NCBI RefSeq assembly: GCF_002341865.1
Contig: NZ_DDOV01000069.1
Location: 639-22,703 of the forward strand
Origin: Clostridium sp. UBA2485
GTDB taxonomy: Bacteria; Bacillota; Clostridia; Clostridiales; Clostridiaceae
Direction of reading: 5' to 3'
Length of the DNA: 22,065 bases
Of this stretch, positions 14,796-22,065 are shown in pieces. The position numbers were made by a program, and so were the translations under genes. Each line of letters starts with the position of its first letter. The stretch's first letter is position 1. The notes beneath the pieces were generated by a model, which searched no databases, was not told the DNA's origin, and saw nothing but the letters and a program-made list of their open reading frames with translations.

Positions 14796-15650
14796 TTATT
14801 CTTCTATAAAAAACGCTGCACAAGCATCTCTTCCTGAGTGAGTACCAACTACACACCCTACTTCGCATTCAATATATTCTATGTGTTTATTTTCCATATG
14901 TTCCTTTAGACTATTGTATATACCCATATTTTCTTCTTCTGGTGCTGCTTGCATCAATATCACAGGAGTCGTTTTCTCAACTCCATAGGATTCTATATAC
15001 TCCAACATATTTCTCAGTGCTTTTTTACTTCCTCTTACCTTATCTTTAACTGTCATTTCTCCATCTTCAATAGATAGTAAAAGTTTAATTCCTAAAAAAC
15101 TTCCAATAATACCAGCTGTTTTAGATAACCTTCCACCTTTAACCAGATTATCTAATGATTCAAAACAGGTTATACTTCTTATCTTTGGTATTGATTTTAA
15201 TACTTCTTCATTAATTGATGTAAAATCTAACCCCTGTTCTTTTAACAAACATGCCTTTACCACTAAAGCTCCAAGGGCACCACATACGCATTGAGAATCA
15301 ATTACTGCTATATCTTCACTATTTAACATCTCTTTTGCCACTAGAGCTGACTGATAAGTTCCACTCATTTTAGATGATATATGTATTGATATTATTTTAT
15401 ATCCTTCTTTTAAATATTTATCATATATCTCATAAAATCTATGAGGATTTATCTGTCCAGTCTTAGGTAGTTCACTAGAATTATTCATTTTCTCTAGAAA
15501 TTCCGGTAGTTTAATATCCACTCTATCAAGATAAGTTTCACCATCTATTGTGAATACTAAGGGTATCATCTCTATATTATATTTATTAATTATATAATCT
15601 GGTAAGTCACAGGTACTATCCGTTATGATTTTAATTTTCTTATCTTCCAT
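14796..15650 (-). CDS. DegV family protein (fatty-acid-binding)
   Basis: 284 residues, cytosolic. DegV proteins bind a long-chain fatty acid between two domains; in Firmicutes, FakB members present it to the kinase FakA. The family signature is the N-terminal IITDSTCDLP, followed by PLVFTIDGETYLD, the conserved HISSKMSGTYQSA near residue 93, and NLVKGGRLSKTAG in the second domain; VVGTHSGRDACAAFF closes the protein. No fakA gene is in the window, so a role as FakB is not shown. It starts 13 bases after trmL with AGGAG at good spacing and is likely co-transcribed with it. Confidence 0.88.
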   Translation of the reverse strand: MEDKKIKIITDSTCDLPDYIINKYNIEMIPLVFTIDGETYLDRVDIKLPEFLEKMNNSSELPKTGQINPHRFYEIYDKYLKEGYKIISIHISSKMSGTYQSALVAKEMLNSEDIAVIDSQCVCGALGALVVKACLLKEQGLDFTSINEEVLKSIPKIRSITCFESLDNLVKGGRLSKTAGIIGSFLGIKLLLSIEDGEMTVKDKVRGSKKALRNMLEYIESYGVEKTTPVILMQAAPEEENMGIYNSLKEHMENKHIEYIECEVGCVVGTHSGRDACAAFFIEE

Positions 15651-15663
15651 AAATTAACTCCTC

Positions 15664-16131
15664 CTATTTCATTTTAGGGAATCCAAGTTGTCTTAAACCC
15701 TCATAGGCTATAATTGCTACAGTATTAGATAAATTTAATGACCTAGTAGTAGTGTTTATCATAGGAACTCTTATTAAAGTATCTATATTATCATTTCTTA
15801 TATAATCTGGTAACCCCTTAGATTCGCGACCAAATACTAAAAAGTCACCCTCGTTAAAACTTACATCGCTATAGAACTTTTCTCCTTTTGTGGTACAAAA
15901 ATAAAAAGTTCCTTCTTTATATTTTTCTCTTAAAGCTTCATAGGATTCGTGAATTTCTATATCTAATAAGGGCCAATAGTCTAGTCCAGCTCTTTTAATT
16001 TCCTTTTCTTCAAGACTAAATCCTAAGGGCTTTATAAGATGAAGCTTACAGTTTGTAAGCACACAAGTTCTTCCTATATTTCCTGTATTCTGAGGAATTT
16101 CTGGTTGAAATAATACTATATTTAAATTCAT
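15664..16131 (-). CDS. trmL: tRNA (cytidine/uridine-34-2'-O)-methyltransferase TrmL
   Basis: SPOUT-class SAM-dependent methyltransferase for the wobble base of certain leucine tRNAs, 155 residues, the full length of the YibK/CspR type. Motif 1 PEIPQNTGNIGRTC near residue 10, motif 2 FGRESKGLP around residue 100, and motif 3 RSLNLSNTVAI near residue 130, which form the trefoil knot and SAM pocket. GGAGG precedes the ATG at seven bases. First gene of a two-gene unit with the degV-like gene; a promoter is visible upstream. Confidence 0.95.
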   Translation of the reverse strand: MNLNIVLFQPEIPQNTGNIGRTCVLTNCKLHLIKPLGFSLEEKEIKRAGLDYWPLLDIEIHESYEALREKYKEGTFYFCTTKGEKFYSDVSFNEGDFLVFGRESKGLPDYIRNDNIDTLIRVPMINTTTRSLNLSNTVAIIAYEGLRQLGFPKMK

Positions 16132-16163
16132 AGCTATACCTCCATATTATGTCATTAATCACT

Positions 16164-16192
16164 ATCATACTCTAATTAACTAAATTCGTAAA
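16164..16192 (-). promoter_or_regulatory. Candidate promoter of trmL
   Basis: Minus strand TTTACG (16192-16187), 17 bases, TATGAT (16169-16164). The rest of the stretch to the terminator at 16422 is AT-rich without a supported gene. Confidence 0.45.
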
Positions 16193-16421
16193 GTTAACAT
16201 ACTTTAATATAATCACTTGAAACTATAGGTTTTTTCTTAATTATAAAGTAACCCTCAATGATGCGAAAGATTATTTTTTCAATTACTAATTTTGCTAAAT
16301 TAAATTTATCTTCATATAGATATACGAAATATTATACTTTAAAATTTCTTTTATTTATAGTACCTAAATTTTCATTTATACATTACATATATATTACATA
16401 CATTTTAAATTATAAGCTGTT

Positions 16422-16461
16422 AAAAGAAGAAATCCTAATTTACATTAGGATTTCTTCTTTT
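16422..16461. terminator. Strong hairpin terminator behind the MMPL operon
   Basis: AAAAGAAGAAATCCTAAT and its exact complement, an 18-bp stem with a 4-base loop. The A/T-rich arms would give T-rich tails in both directions. It lies 74 bases after the heptad-repeat gene and before the trmL promoter. Confidence 0.75.
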
Positions 16462-16535
16462 AAATTTATAATATTAATATTATATAATGATAGAAATACT
16501 GTATAAGTATTTCCTTATGAGGCAAGTTTTTATTC

Positions 16536-18443
16536 TTAATTGAATATTTCTTTTATCCAATTTTTAAAACCTTTTTTCTCTTCTACCTTTTCTTCTACTT
16601 TTTCCTTAGATTCTGCTTTTTTAAGCTCAGGAGTTTTCATTACAAACTTAACTTTACCCTCCATATTTTCTCCTAGTCCAGTAAATGTCCCATAATCTTT
16701 TGAAAGCTTAACTATTTCATCCTTCACTTCAATTATTTCACTTAAATCGCCCATCTTATTATTAGCTTCACTTTTCATTTTTTCAATTCCTTCATTATGG
16801 AATTTGCTCATATTCTTAAATAATTCATCAGCACCTAAAGCTAATTTTTCTGACCCATCTTGAAGTGTTTTTCCACCATCAATCAATTGCTTTTGTCCAT
16901 CATTTAAGGAAGTCTTAGCATCACTTAATTTAGAAACCCCTGCTTTTAATGTTGTTGCACCACTTGATACTTCATTAGCACCAGCAGCTAAAGCTTTAGA
17001 TCCTTCTGAAATCTGACTTCCTCCATTTTTAAGTGCCGTGCCACCTTCTTTTAATTGAGACATTCCTGAAAGCACTTTTTCTGATCCTGCCTTAGTTTGT
17101 GATAATCCTCCTTCTAATTTTTCAAGTCCACCTAAAAATTCATTACCACCATTTTTAAGAGAAGCTATACCTTGTTTTTGTCCTTGGATTATCATATTTA
17201 ATTGTGCAACCATTGCCTCATTTCCCGGAACTTGAGATAAAGCTTTTGCCACTTTTTCCAGCTCTTCAGTACTACCATTTAATTCATCTAATCCTTGAAG
17301 CTCTAAATTTTTCTTTTCCTTTAATGTAGTTGCACCTTGTAAACTTTGCTCTATTCCACCTTTTACTTGACTTTGACCATCTATAAGTGCATCAGTACTT
17401 GAAGTTATTTTTTCAATACCATTAGTAAATTCATTCACTTTAGAACCAAATTCGTCTAATCCTAATGCCAGTTTAGAAGTTCCCTCAGATAGCTTGCCTA
17501 AATTGTCAGCTGCTTTGCCTATTCCATCAATGGCTTCTCCTGCACCGGATGCAAATCTACTTACACCTTCATAATAAGTTTTAAAACCATTACTAAATTC
17601 AACTTGTTTCTTTGAGAAGGTTTCTGACCCTTCAACAAGTTTACTACTAGCATCTTGAAGTTTATCTATGCTTTCAATTAATTCATCTACTGATTTTATA
17701 CCTTCTATATCTTCTATTAACAACTCTGGAGTAGCAGTAATCATCATAGGTGACATAGAAAAATCTTCAACCTTAGCTGTAATTTCTAAATTTTTTGGTA
17801 TGTTTAATACTCCATCTTTTAAAGATAAACTTTCTTCTAACCCTGGCATATTAATAAAAGTTATTATTTGGTTGTTGCCATCATTTATCACTTTTCCACC
17901 ATTCACTTTTACATTAGTAAAGTTTTCTACAGGTAATGTTGCTAATGTAGCTACTGTAAATGGTGTGTGTATTACTTTGTTTTTTCCTTTTACAGTTACT
18001 TTATGTTTTTCATTGTTTTTATAGTCAACTCTTATTTTTAGTTCACCAGATTTTCCTATTAACTCTTCTGGTTTAATTGATTTACCATCTAATTCATAAG
18101 AAACTTTTATTTCTAGTGGAAGTTTTTTATCAGTTGTACCTTGATAAAATATATCTTTTCCTTCCATCTTCCAAGTAACATTTTTATTTGATATTTCTGG
18201 TTCCTCACTACCTTTTAAATTTTTAATGTTTGCTAACTCACTTTTATCTTTTATCTCAAAATTTTTATTATTAGAACTTAACCAATCACTTACTATTCTC
18301 TCTTTTACATTTCCTTGAGAATCTAAAGTAACATATACTGTTTCGTCCTTTTTAACTAATTCTGCTCCATAAACCATATTTCCACTTAGTAATGTTCCTA
18401 CCATTACTAAAGCTAATACTCTTTTAGACATACATTTTTTCAT
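16536..18443 (-). CDS. Exported X-X-X-Leu-X-X-Gly heptad-repeat protein (YhgE/Pip-like)
   Basis: 635 residues from the ATG at 18443, which has GTGGGG eight bases upstream; the open frame continues to a TTG at 18491 without ribosome-binding site. A signal peptide is clear (MKKCMSKRVLALVMVG, then a hydrophobic stretch ending near VYGAE). A beta-rich region of about 230 residues follows. The rest is helical with many heptads of the form xxxLxxG, densest at DNA 16818-17050 (for example SKALAAG, GKTLQDG). The C-terminus is Glu/Lys-rich and ends in a short amphipathic segment KGFKNWIKEIFN, with no membrane spans, unlike full YhgE/Pip proteins. It overlaps the MMPL gene by 20 bases and is presumably its extracytoplasmic partner. 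Function unknown. Confidence 0.75.
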   Translation of the reverse strand: MKKCMSKRVLALVMVGTLLSGNMVYGAELVKKDETVYVTLDSQGNVKERIVSDWLSSNNKNFEIKDKSELANIKNLKGSEEPEISNKNVTWKMEGKDIFYQGTTDKKLPLEIKVSYELDGKSIKPEELIGKSGELKIRVDYKNNEKHKVTVKGKNKVIHTPFTVATLATLPVENFTNVKVNGGKVINDGNNQIITFINMPGLEESLSLKDGVLNIPKNLEITAKVEDFSMSPMMITATPELLIEDIEGIKSVDELIESIDKLQDASSKLVEGSETFSKKQVEFSNGFKTYYEGVSRFASGAGEAIDGIGKAADNLGKLSEGTSKLALGLDEFGSKVNEFTNGIEKITSSTDALIDGQSQVKGGIEQSLQGATTLKEKKNLELQGLDELNGSTEELEKVAKALSQVPGNEAMVAQLNMIIQGQKQGIASLKNGGNEFLGGLEKLEGGLSQTKAGSEKVLSGMSQLKEGGTALKNGGSQISEGSKALAAGANEVSSGATTLKAGVSKLSDAKTSLNDGQKQLIDGGKTLQDGSEKLALGADELFKNMSKFHNEGIEKMKSEANNKMGDLSEIIEVKDEIVKLSKDYGTFTGLGENMEGKVKFVMKTPELKKAESKEKVEEKVEEKKGFKNWIKEIFN

Positions 18444-20520
18444 TTTCTTTTGCCCCACTTTCACCTTTAAAATTTTTACTAGTCTTTTCAATCACTTTTT
18501 CACAAACTAAAAGTATTGATGGAAGTATAAATAATATTATTAACATACTTATAATTGCTCCTCTAGCCATTAATGTGCATAAAGAGCTAATCATTTCAAG
18601 TTTTGAAATAATTCCAACACCTGCAGTTGCAGCAAAGAAACTTAAAGCACTTGTTACAATTGATTTGGCTGAACTCTGAACTGCAATAGTCATAGCTGAA
18701 TATTTGTCTAGTCCATTTCTCATCTCTTCTCTAAATCTTGAAGTTAGAAGTATTGCATAGTCAACTGTTGCCCCTAATTGTATAGTTCCTATTACTATAG
18801 ATGCAACGAAAGGCATGGTTGTCCCTAAATAATAAGAAATACCTAGATTAATTAATATAGCAAGTTCTATAGATAGAACTAATAATATTGGAAGTGAGAA
18901 TGACATAAATACTCCCATTATTATAATAAATATAGCTAAGATTGACGCTATGCTGACTTTTTTAAAATCAGTATCTGATATTTCAATTAAATCTTTTGTA
19001 AGTGGAGCTTCTCCTCCTACTACGCCTTCATTATCATAAGATTTAACTATTTTATTCATCTCTTCTATTTGTTTATTTGCTTCTTCTGTAGCTGCTTTAT
19101 AAGAAGAATTAACAATTATTTGCTTATAACCTTCCTTTTGGAAAGTATCTTTTATTGTATCCGGTAAAAAGTTTTCTGGTAAAGTTGGGCCAATAAATTT
19201 TTCGAGAGCTAAAGCAACTTCTATACCGTCTATATTCTCAATTTCTTTTACCATTTTGTTAATATCATTATTAGAAACTGTATCTTTAACAATTATCATA
19301 TTTGTTGTAGTCATATTATAATCATTTTTTAATTTATTAGTAGCCACAATTGAAGGTAAATCCTTTGGTAATGACTCATCAAGATTATAATAAACCTCAG
19401 CATTCACCTTTCCATATATAGCAGGTATGAATGCAATTATAAATATTGCTAAAAATAATTTATATTTTCCTGTAACTAATGATGCAGTTTTTTCAAATTC
19501 AGGTAATATTGTTTTGTGATTAAATTTATGAATAGCATTGTCAAAGGTTAGTATTAATGCTGGAAGTAATGTAACTGTACATATTAATCCAATGAATACT
19601 CCTTTAGCCATAACAAGACCTATATCTTTACCTAAGCCTAATTCCATAACACATAATGCCAAGAATCCAGCAATTGTAGTTAATGAACTTCCTGCTACTG
19701 ATCCCATAGTATTAGCTATAGCCTCTGACATTGCCTCCACTTTATCTTCTGTATATCCTCTTTCTTCGTCATATCTGTGTAATAAAAATATTGAATAGTC
19801 CATGGTAACCCCTAGTTGTAGGACTGCTGCTAGAGCTTTAGTTACATAAGATATTTCTCCAAAGAATATATTTGTTCCAAAATTATATAATACTGCCATT
19901 CCTATACTTGTCAAAAATATAATTGGAATAATATAAGAATTCATTGTTAAAGCTAAAACTATTGCAGATAATGCTGTTGCAATTAGTACAAAAAACGGTG
20001 TTTCCTTATCTGCTAATTCTTTTGTATCTTTTACTATTCCCGCCATACCACTTAAAAAACATTTATCATTAGTAATTTTTCTTATTTCACCAATACCATT
20101 TTGAGTAGATTCTGATGAAGAACCATCCTCAAATTTTATAATTAACATAGTTGAATCATCACTATAAAATACTTTACTAAAGCTTTCAGGTAAAATTTCT
20201 TTTGGTACTGATGTATCTAAAATATCATTAACCCATAATACCTTTTGAACACCTTCAATTTTACTAACTTTTTCTTTTAAATCAACTATATCTTTAGTTT
20301 CCATATTTTCAATAATTAACATGGACATTGATCCACTATCAAATTTTTCATTCAATATTTTTTGTGCTTTCATTGTATCCAATTCTTCTGGTAAATAAGT
20401 AAGCAAATCATAATTGACTCTTGTGCTTATAAAACCATATAAAGATGGAAATATAAGTAGCACTGACAGTATTAAAATTAATACCCTATTTTTAGCAATT
20501 GCTCTACTGATTTTCTTCAT
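18424..20520 (-). CDS. MMPL/RND-family transporter
   Basis: Large membrane exporter, 698 residues, with the two-fold layout of the family: a first span (about 11-31), an extracytoplasmic domain, a bundle of five spans (about 176-325), then the same again (span at about 353-370, domain, bundle from about 523). The proton-relay pairs Asp-Tyr occur at 241-242 (TMDYSIFLLHRY) and 587-588 (TVDYAILLTSRF), as in MmpL3-type proteins. Such transporters in Gram-positives export lipids or hydrophobic compounds; the substrate here is unknown. GGGGAG precedes the ATG. The gene starts 25 bases after tetR and overlaps the heptad-repeat gene, so the three form an operon. Confidence 0.9.
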   Translation of the reverse strand: MKKISRAIAKNRVLILILSVLLIFPSLYGFISTRVNYDLLTYLPEELDTMKAQKILNEKFDSGSMSMLIIENMETKDIVDLKEKVSKIEGVQKVLWVNDILDTSVPKEILPESFSKVFYSDDSTMLIIKFEDGSSSESTQNGIGEIRKITNDKCFLSGMAGIVKDTKELADKETPFFVLIATALSAIVLALTMNSYIIPIIFLTSIGMAVLYNFGTNIFFGEISYVTKALAAVLQLGVTMDYSIFLLHRYDEERGYTEDKVEAMSEAIANTMGSVAGSSLTTIAGFLALCVMELGLGKDIGLVMAKGVFIGLICTVTLLPALILTFDNAIHKFNHKTILPEFEKTASLVTGKYKLFLAIFIIAFIPAIYGKVNAEVYYNLDESLPKDLPSIVATNKLKNDYNMTTTNMIIVKDTVSNNDINKMVKEIENIDGIEVALALEKFIGPTLPENFLPDTIKDTFQKEGYKQIIVNSSYKAATEEANKQIEEMNKIVKSYDNEGVVGGEAPLTKDLIEISDTDFKKVSIASILAIFIIIMGVFMSFSLPILLVLSIELAILINLGISYYLGTTMPFVASIVIGTIQLGATVDYAILLTSRFREEMRNGLDKYSAMTIAVQSSAKSIVTSALSFFAATAGVGIISKLEMISSLCTLMARGAIISMLIILFILPSILLVCEKVIEKTSKNFKGESGAKENEKMYV

Positions 20521-20545
20521 TTTAACTCCCCACCCTCTAAATATT

Positions 20546-21166
20546 TTAATTAAGTAATTTTTTTATTGATTCAAATAGTATTGGCTTCATTGATTCAATC
20601 GGTGCAGGTTCTTCTAAAATTATTGAACTATAACAAACTCCACTAGTTAATTCAATAATTAAGAATAACAATTTTTCTGCATCCATTGTTATATTTTGTT
20701 TTTGCTTTAGCTTTTTTACAAAGTGAAAATATATCTCATTCATCTCTTGGTACTCATTTTCATCAAGCAAAGCTTTTTTATAAAGTCCCCAAGTTAGATT
20801 TTTATATATTAGCTTTAGAAGTTTTTTATCTTCTTTTAAATAATTGATTATATAATCTATAAAAAATATTACTTCATCAGATAAATCATCAAAACAATTT
20901 TTATTAGAAGTTTCTATGGCTTCTTTCAACACTAAACTACTTTTATTTAATATAATTAAATGTTTTAAATGATATTTATCATTAAAATAAAGATAAAAAG
21001 TTCCTTTCGCTACTCCAGCTTTCTTAGTTATTTCACTGATATAAGTATCGTTTATACCCTTCGTTGTAAAAAGTTCATAAGCTACATCCATTAGATTTTT
21101 CTTTTTCTCAAGTTTATTAGCTTCTGACTTTTTCATTGGCTCTTTGCCCTTTGTTTCCAACCTCAC
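20546..21166 (-). CDS. TetR/AcrR family transcriptional regulator
   Basis: Ligand-responsive repressor, 206 residues from a GTG start at 21166, which has GGAG four bases upstream. An ATG ten codons downstream (21136) has only a weak site. The N-terminal helix-turn-helix is typical: VAYELFTTKGINDTYISEI then TKKAGVAKGTFYLYFNDKYHL. The rest is an all-helical ligand-binding domain without close family features. It leads the MMPL operon, and two TGACC-type palindromes flank its promoter, so it most likely represses its own operon until a transported compound binds. The effector is unknown. Confidence 0.9.
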   Translation of the reverse strand: MRLETKGKEPMKKSEANKLEKKKNLMDVAYELFTTKGINDTYISEITKKAGVAKGTFYLYFNDKYHLKHLIILNKSSLVLKEAIETSNKNCFDDLSDEVIFFIDYIINYLKEDKKLLKLIYKNLTWGLYKKALLDENEYQEMNEIYFHFVKKLKQKQNITMDAEKLLFLIIELTSGVCYSSIILEEPAPIESMKPILFESIKKLLN

Positions 21167-21187
21167 TTCACTCCTTCGAAGTAAAAA

Positions 21188-21200
21188 TGACCCTAAGTCA
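21188..21200. promoter_or_regulatory. Candidate TetR operator O1
   Basis: TGACCCTAAGTCA, an imperfect palindrome with TGAC/GTCA half-sites. It lies about 10 to 25 bases downstream of the predicted transcript start of tetR. Confidence 0.6.
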
Positions 21201-21217
21201 TTTTTTGCTCTAGATAT

Positions 21218-21246
21218 ATTCTATTACTATTTTAGAAGAAAATCAA
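21218..21246 (-). promoter_or_regulatory. Promoter of the tetR-MMPL operon
   Basis: Minus strand TTGATT (21246-21241), 17 bases, TAGAAT (21223-21218). It lies between the two candidate operators. Confidence 0.65.
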
Positions 21247-21254
21247 TAGTTTTT

Positions 21255-21267
21255 TGACCCCTGGTCA
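21255..21267. promoter_or_regulatory. Candidate TetR operator O2
   Basis: TGACCCCTGGTCA, with perfect 5-bp arms TGACC/GGTCA. It ends eight bases before the -35 box of the tetR promoter and shares its half-sites with O1; the centres are 67 bases apart. Confidence 0.6.
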
Positions 21268-21290
21268 TTTTTTTTCTTTGAAACACCGAT

Positions 21291-21309
21291 TTATACTATA
21301 TTAGTATAA
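21291..21309. repeat. 19-bp perfect dyad
   Basis: TTATACTA and TAGTATAA flank a 3-base centre, between the phosphatase terminator and O2. It is AT-only apart from one C and one G. It may be a protein-binding site or simply promoter-like sequence. Confidence 0.4.
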
Positions 21310-21338
21310 CAAAATTAAGAACTTTTAATTTGTAAAAT

Positions 21339-21374
21339 AAAAAATGCCATTGTAAAATAACAATGACATTTTTA
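21339..21374 (-). terminator. Terminator of the HAD phosphatase gene
   Basis: In minus-strand RNA AAAATGTCATTGT pairs with ACAATGGCATTTT, with one U-G wobble, and a T-run follows. On the plus strand the same position is a C-A mismatch, so the signal is oriented to the minus strand. Confidence 0.8.
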
Positions 21375-21384
21375 TTAAAATTAT

Positions 21385-22065
21385 TTAAATATTTTCATTT
21401 AATATAAATTTTTCTATAACTTCTTTAACCCCATCTTCATCATTAGTTGAAGTTATGTATTTAGCTTTATTCTTTACTATTTCCTCACCATTTTTCATAG
21501 CTACTCCTAGGCCTGCATATTCTATCATTGACAAATCATTTTCATTATCTCCAATTGTTATTATTTCATCTTTAGATAAGTTGTAATAACTAGCTAGCAT
21601 TTCTACTGCTCTACCCTTAGAAACATTTTTATTCATAACTTCAAAGTTATTAACTAAAGAACTCACTACCTCATATCTTCCTAAAGATCTAATCTCCTTC
21701 TTTGCTCTTTTTATTTTTTCTATATCATCATCAAAAGCAACAGCTTTCAAAATATCAAGTTCATTTACACTAAAAATTTCATTCCAATCCTCTACTTCTT
21801 TAATTTTTATTTGAAAACCATTTGGTAATGTTTTATTTGATCTAGAATAAAATCTCAATGCATAACTTGTTTCTCCTGCATATATACTATCTGCAGTATA
21901 AAAATGAGGAACTAAATCATGCTTTTTAAATATTTCTAATAATTCAAAGCAATCCTTTTTTTCCAATATACATTTATATATAACTTCTTCTCTATCTTTT
22001 TCTCTTATATATGCACCATTAGAAGCTATTATAGGAGCTTTAACACCTATAAGTTCTCCATAATA
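21385..22065 (-). CDS. Cof-type HAD-superfamily phosphatase, 5' end outside the window
   Basis: The frame is open to the window edge, so about 226 residues are seen and the N-terminus with the first Asp motif (DxDGT) is missing. The visible start of the sequence includes APIIASNGAYIREKD, the motif II region typical of Cof proteins. The C-terminal catalytic motif IV is GDNENDLSMIEYAG, preceded by the usual Lys-containing SKGRAVEML. Members dephosphorylate sugar phosphates, flavin precursors or similar small molecules; the substrate cannot be told. A TTG inside the frame at 21966 is not the start, because the family sequence continues upstream of it. Confidence 0.88.
   Translation of the reverse strand, partial: YYGELIGVKAPIIASNGAYIREKDREEVIYKCILEKKDCFELLEIFKKHDLVPHFYTADSIYAGETSYALRFYSRSNKTLPNGFQIKIKEVEDWNEIFSVNELDILKAVAFDDDIEKIKRAKKEIRSLGRYEVVSSLVNNFEVMNKNVSKGRAVEMLASYYNLSKDEIITIGDNENDLSMIEYAGLGVAMKNGEEIVKNKAKYITSTNDEDGVKEVIEKFILNENI

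Noticed and set aside
16258..16506. Small plus-strand reading frame of about 82 codons
   Set aside because: It runs across a perfect 18-bp terminator hairpin, is made of AT-rich low-complexity codons and has no ribosome-binding site.
1..22065. CRISPR arrays, tRNA or rRNA genes
   Set aside because: No regularly spaced direct repeats, tRNA-like cloverleaf sequences or rRNA signatures were seen by eye on either strand.

Overview
The window is AT-rich DNA with the coding style of a low-GC Firmicute, most likely an amino-acid-fermenting Clostridium. The evidence is strong Shine-Dalgarno sites, some GTG and TTG starts, in-frame UGA (selenocysteine) codons, and a complete glycine reductase (Stickland) operon. 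Every gene I can support reads on the minus strand, so transcription runs from high to low coordinates. I cannot name the species.

Layout from right to left. (1) 21385-22065: the end of a Cof-type HAD phosphatase, cut by the window edge and followed by a terminator. (2) 16536-21166: a three-gene unit of a TetR regulator, an MMPL/RND-type membrane transporter, and an exported protein rich in X-X-X-Leu-X-X-Gly heptads. Two TGACC-type palindromes flank the tetR promoter. (3) 14796-16131: trmL (tRNA methyltransferase) and a DegV-family lipid-binding protein. (4) 5971-14524: the glycine reductase operon. A promoter and a tandem glycine riboswitch with a terminator are followed by grdX, trxB, trxA, grdE, grdA (Sec at UGA), grdB (Sec at UGA), grdC, grdD and a closing hairpin. 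(5) 800-5822: a BmpA-type purine nucleoside ABC transporter (lipoprotein, double ATPase, two permeases) with its own promoter and terminator. (6) 1-420: the decayed 5' part of an IS200/IS605-type element. It holds a broken tnpA, the first codons of tnpB, and upstream stem-loops that resemble a group I intron core, so it may be an IStron relic.

How the genes work together: NADPH-dependent TrxB reduces the unusual thioredoxin TrxA. TrxA recycles the selenoprotein GrdA. The substrate-binding complex GrdB plus processed GrdE (pyruvoyl enzyme) binds glycine and hands a carboxymethyl group to the Sec of GrdA. GrdC and GrdD then release acetyl phosphate, which feeds ATP synthesis. The riboswitch probably turns the operon on when glycine is plentiful. 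Hairpins follow trxA, grdA, grdB, grdC and grdD and may tune the amounts of each subunit.

The core systems are recognisable families. The parts most worth a second look are the IS605/IStron relic, the grd intercistronic hairpins and SECIS-like stems, the CEIC thioredoxin, the competing hairpins between bmpA and the ATPase gene, and the TetR-MMPL-heptad-protein operon.
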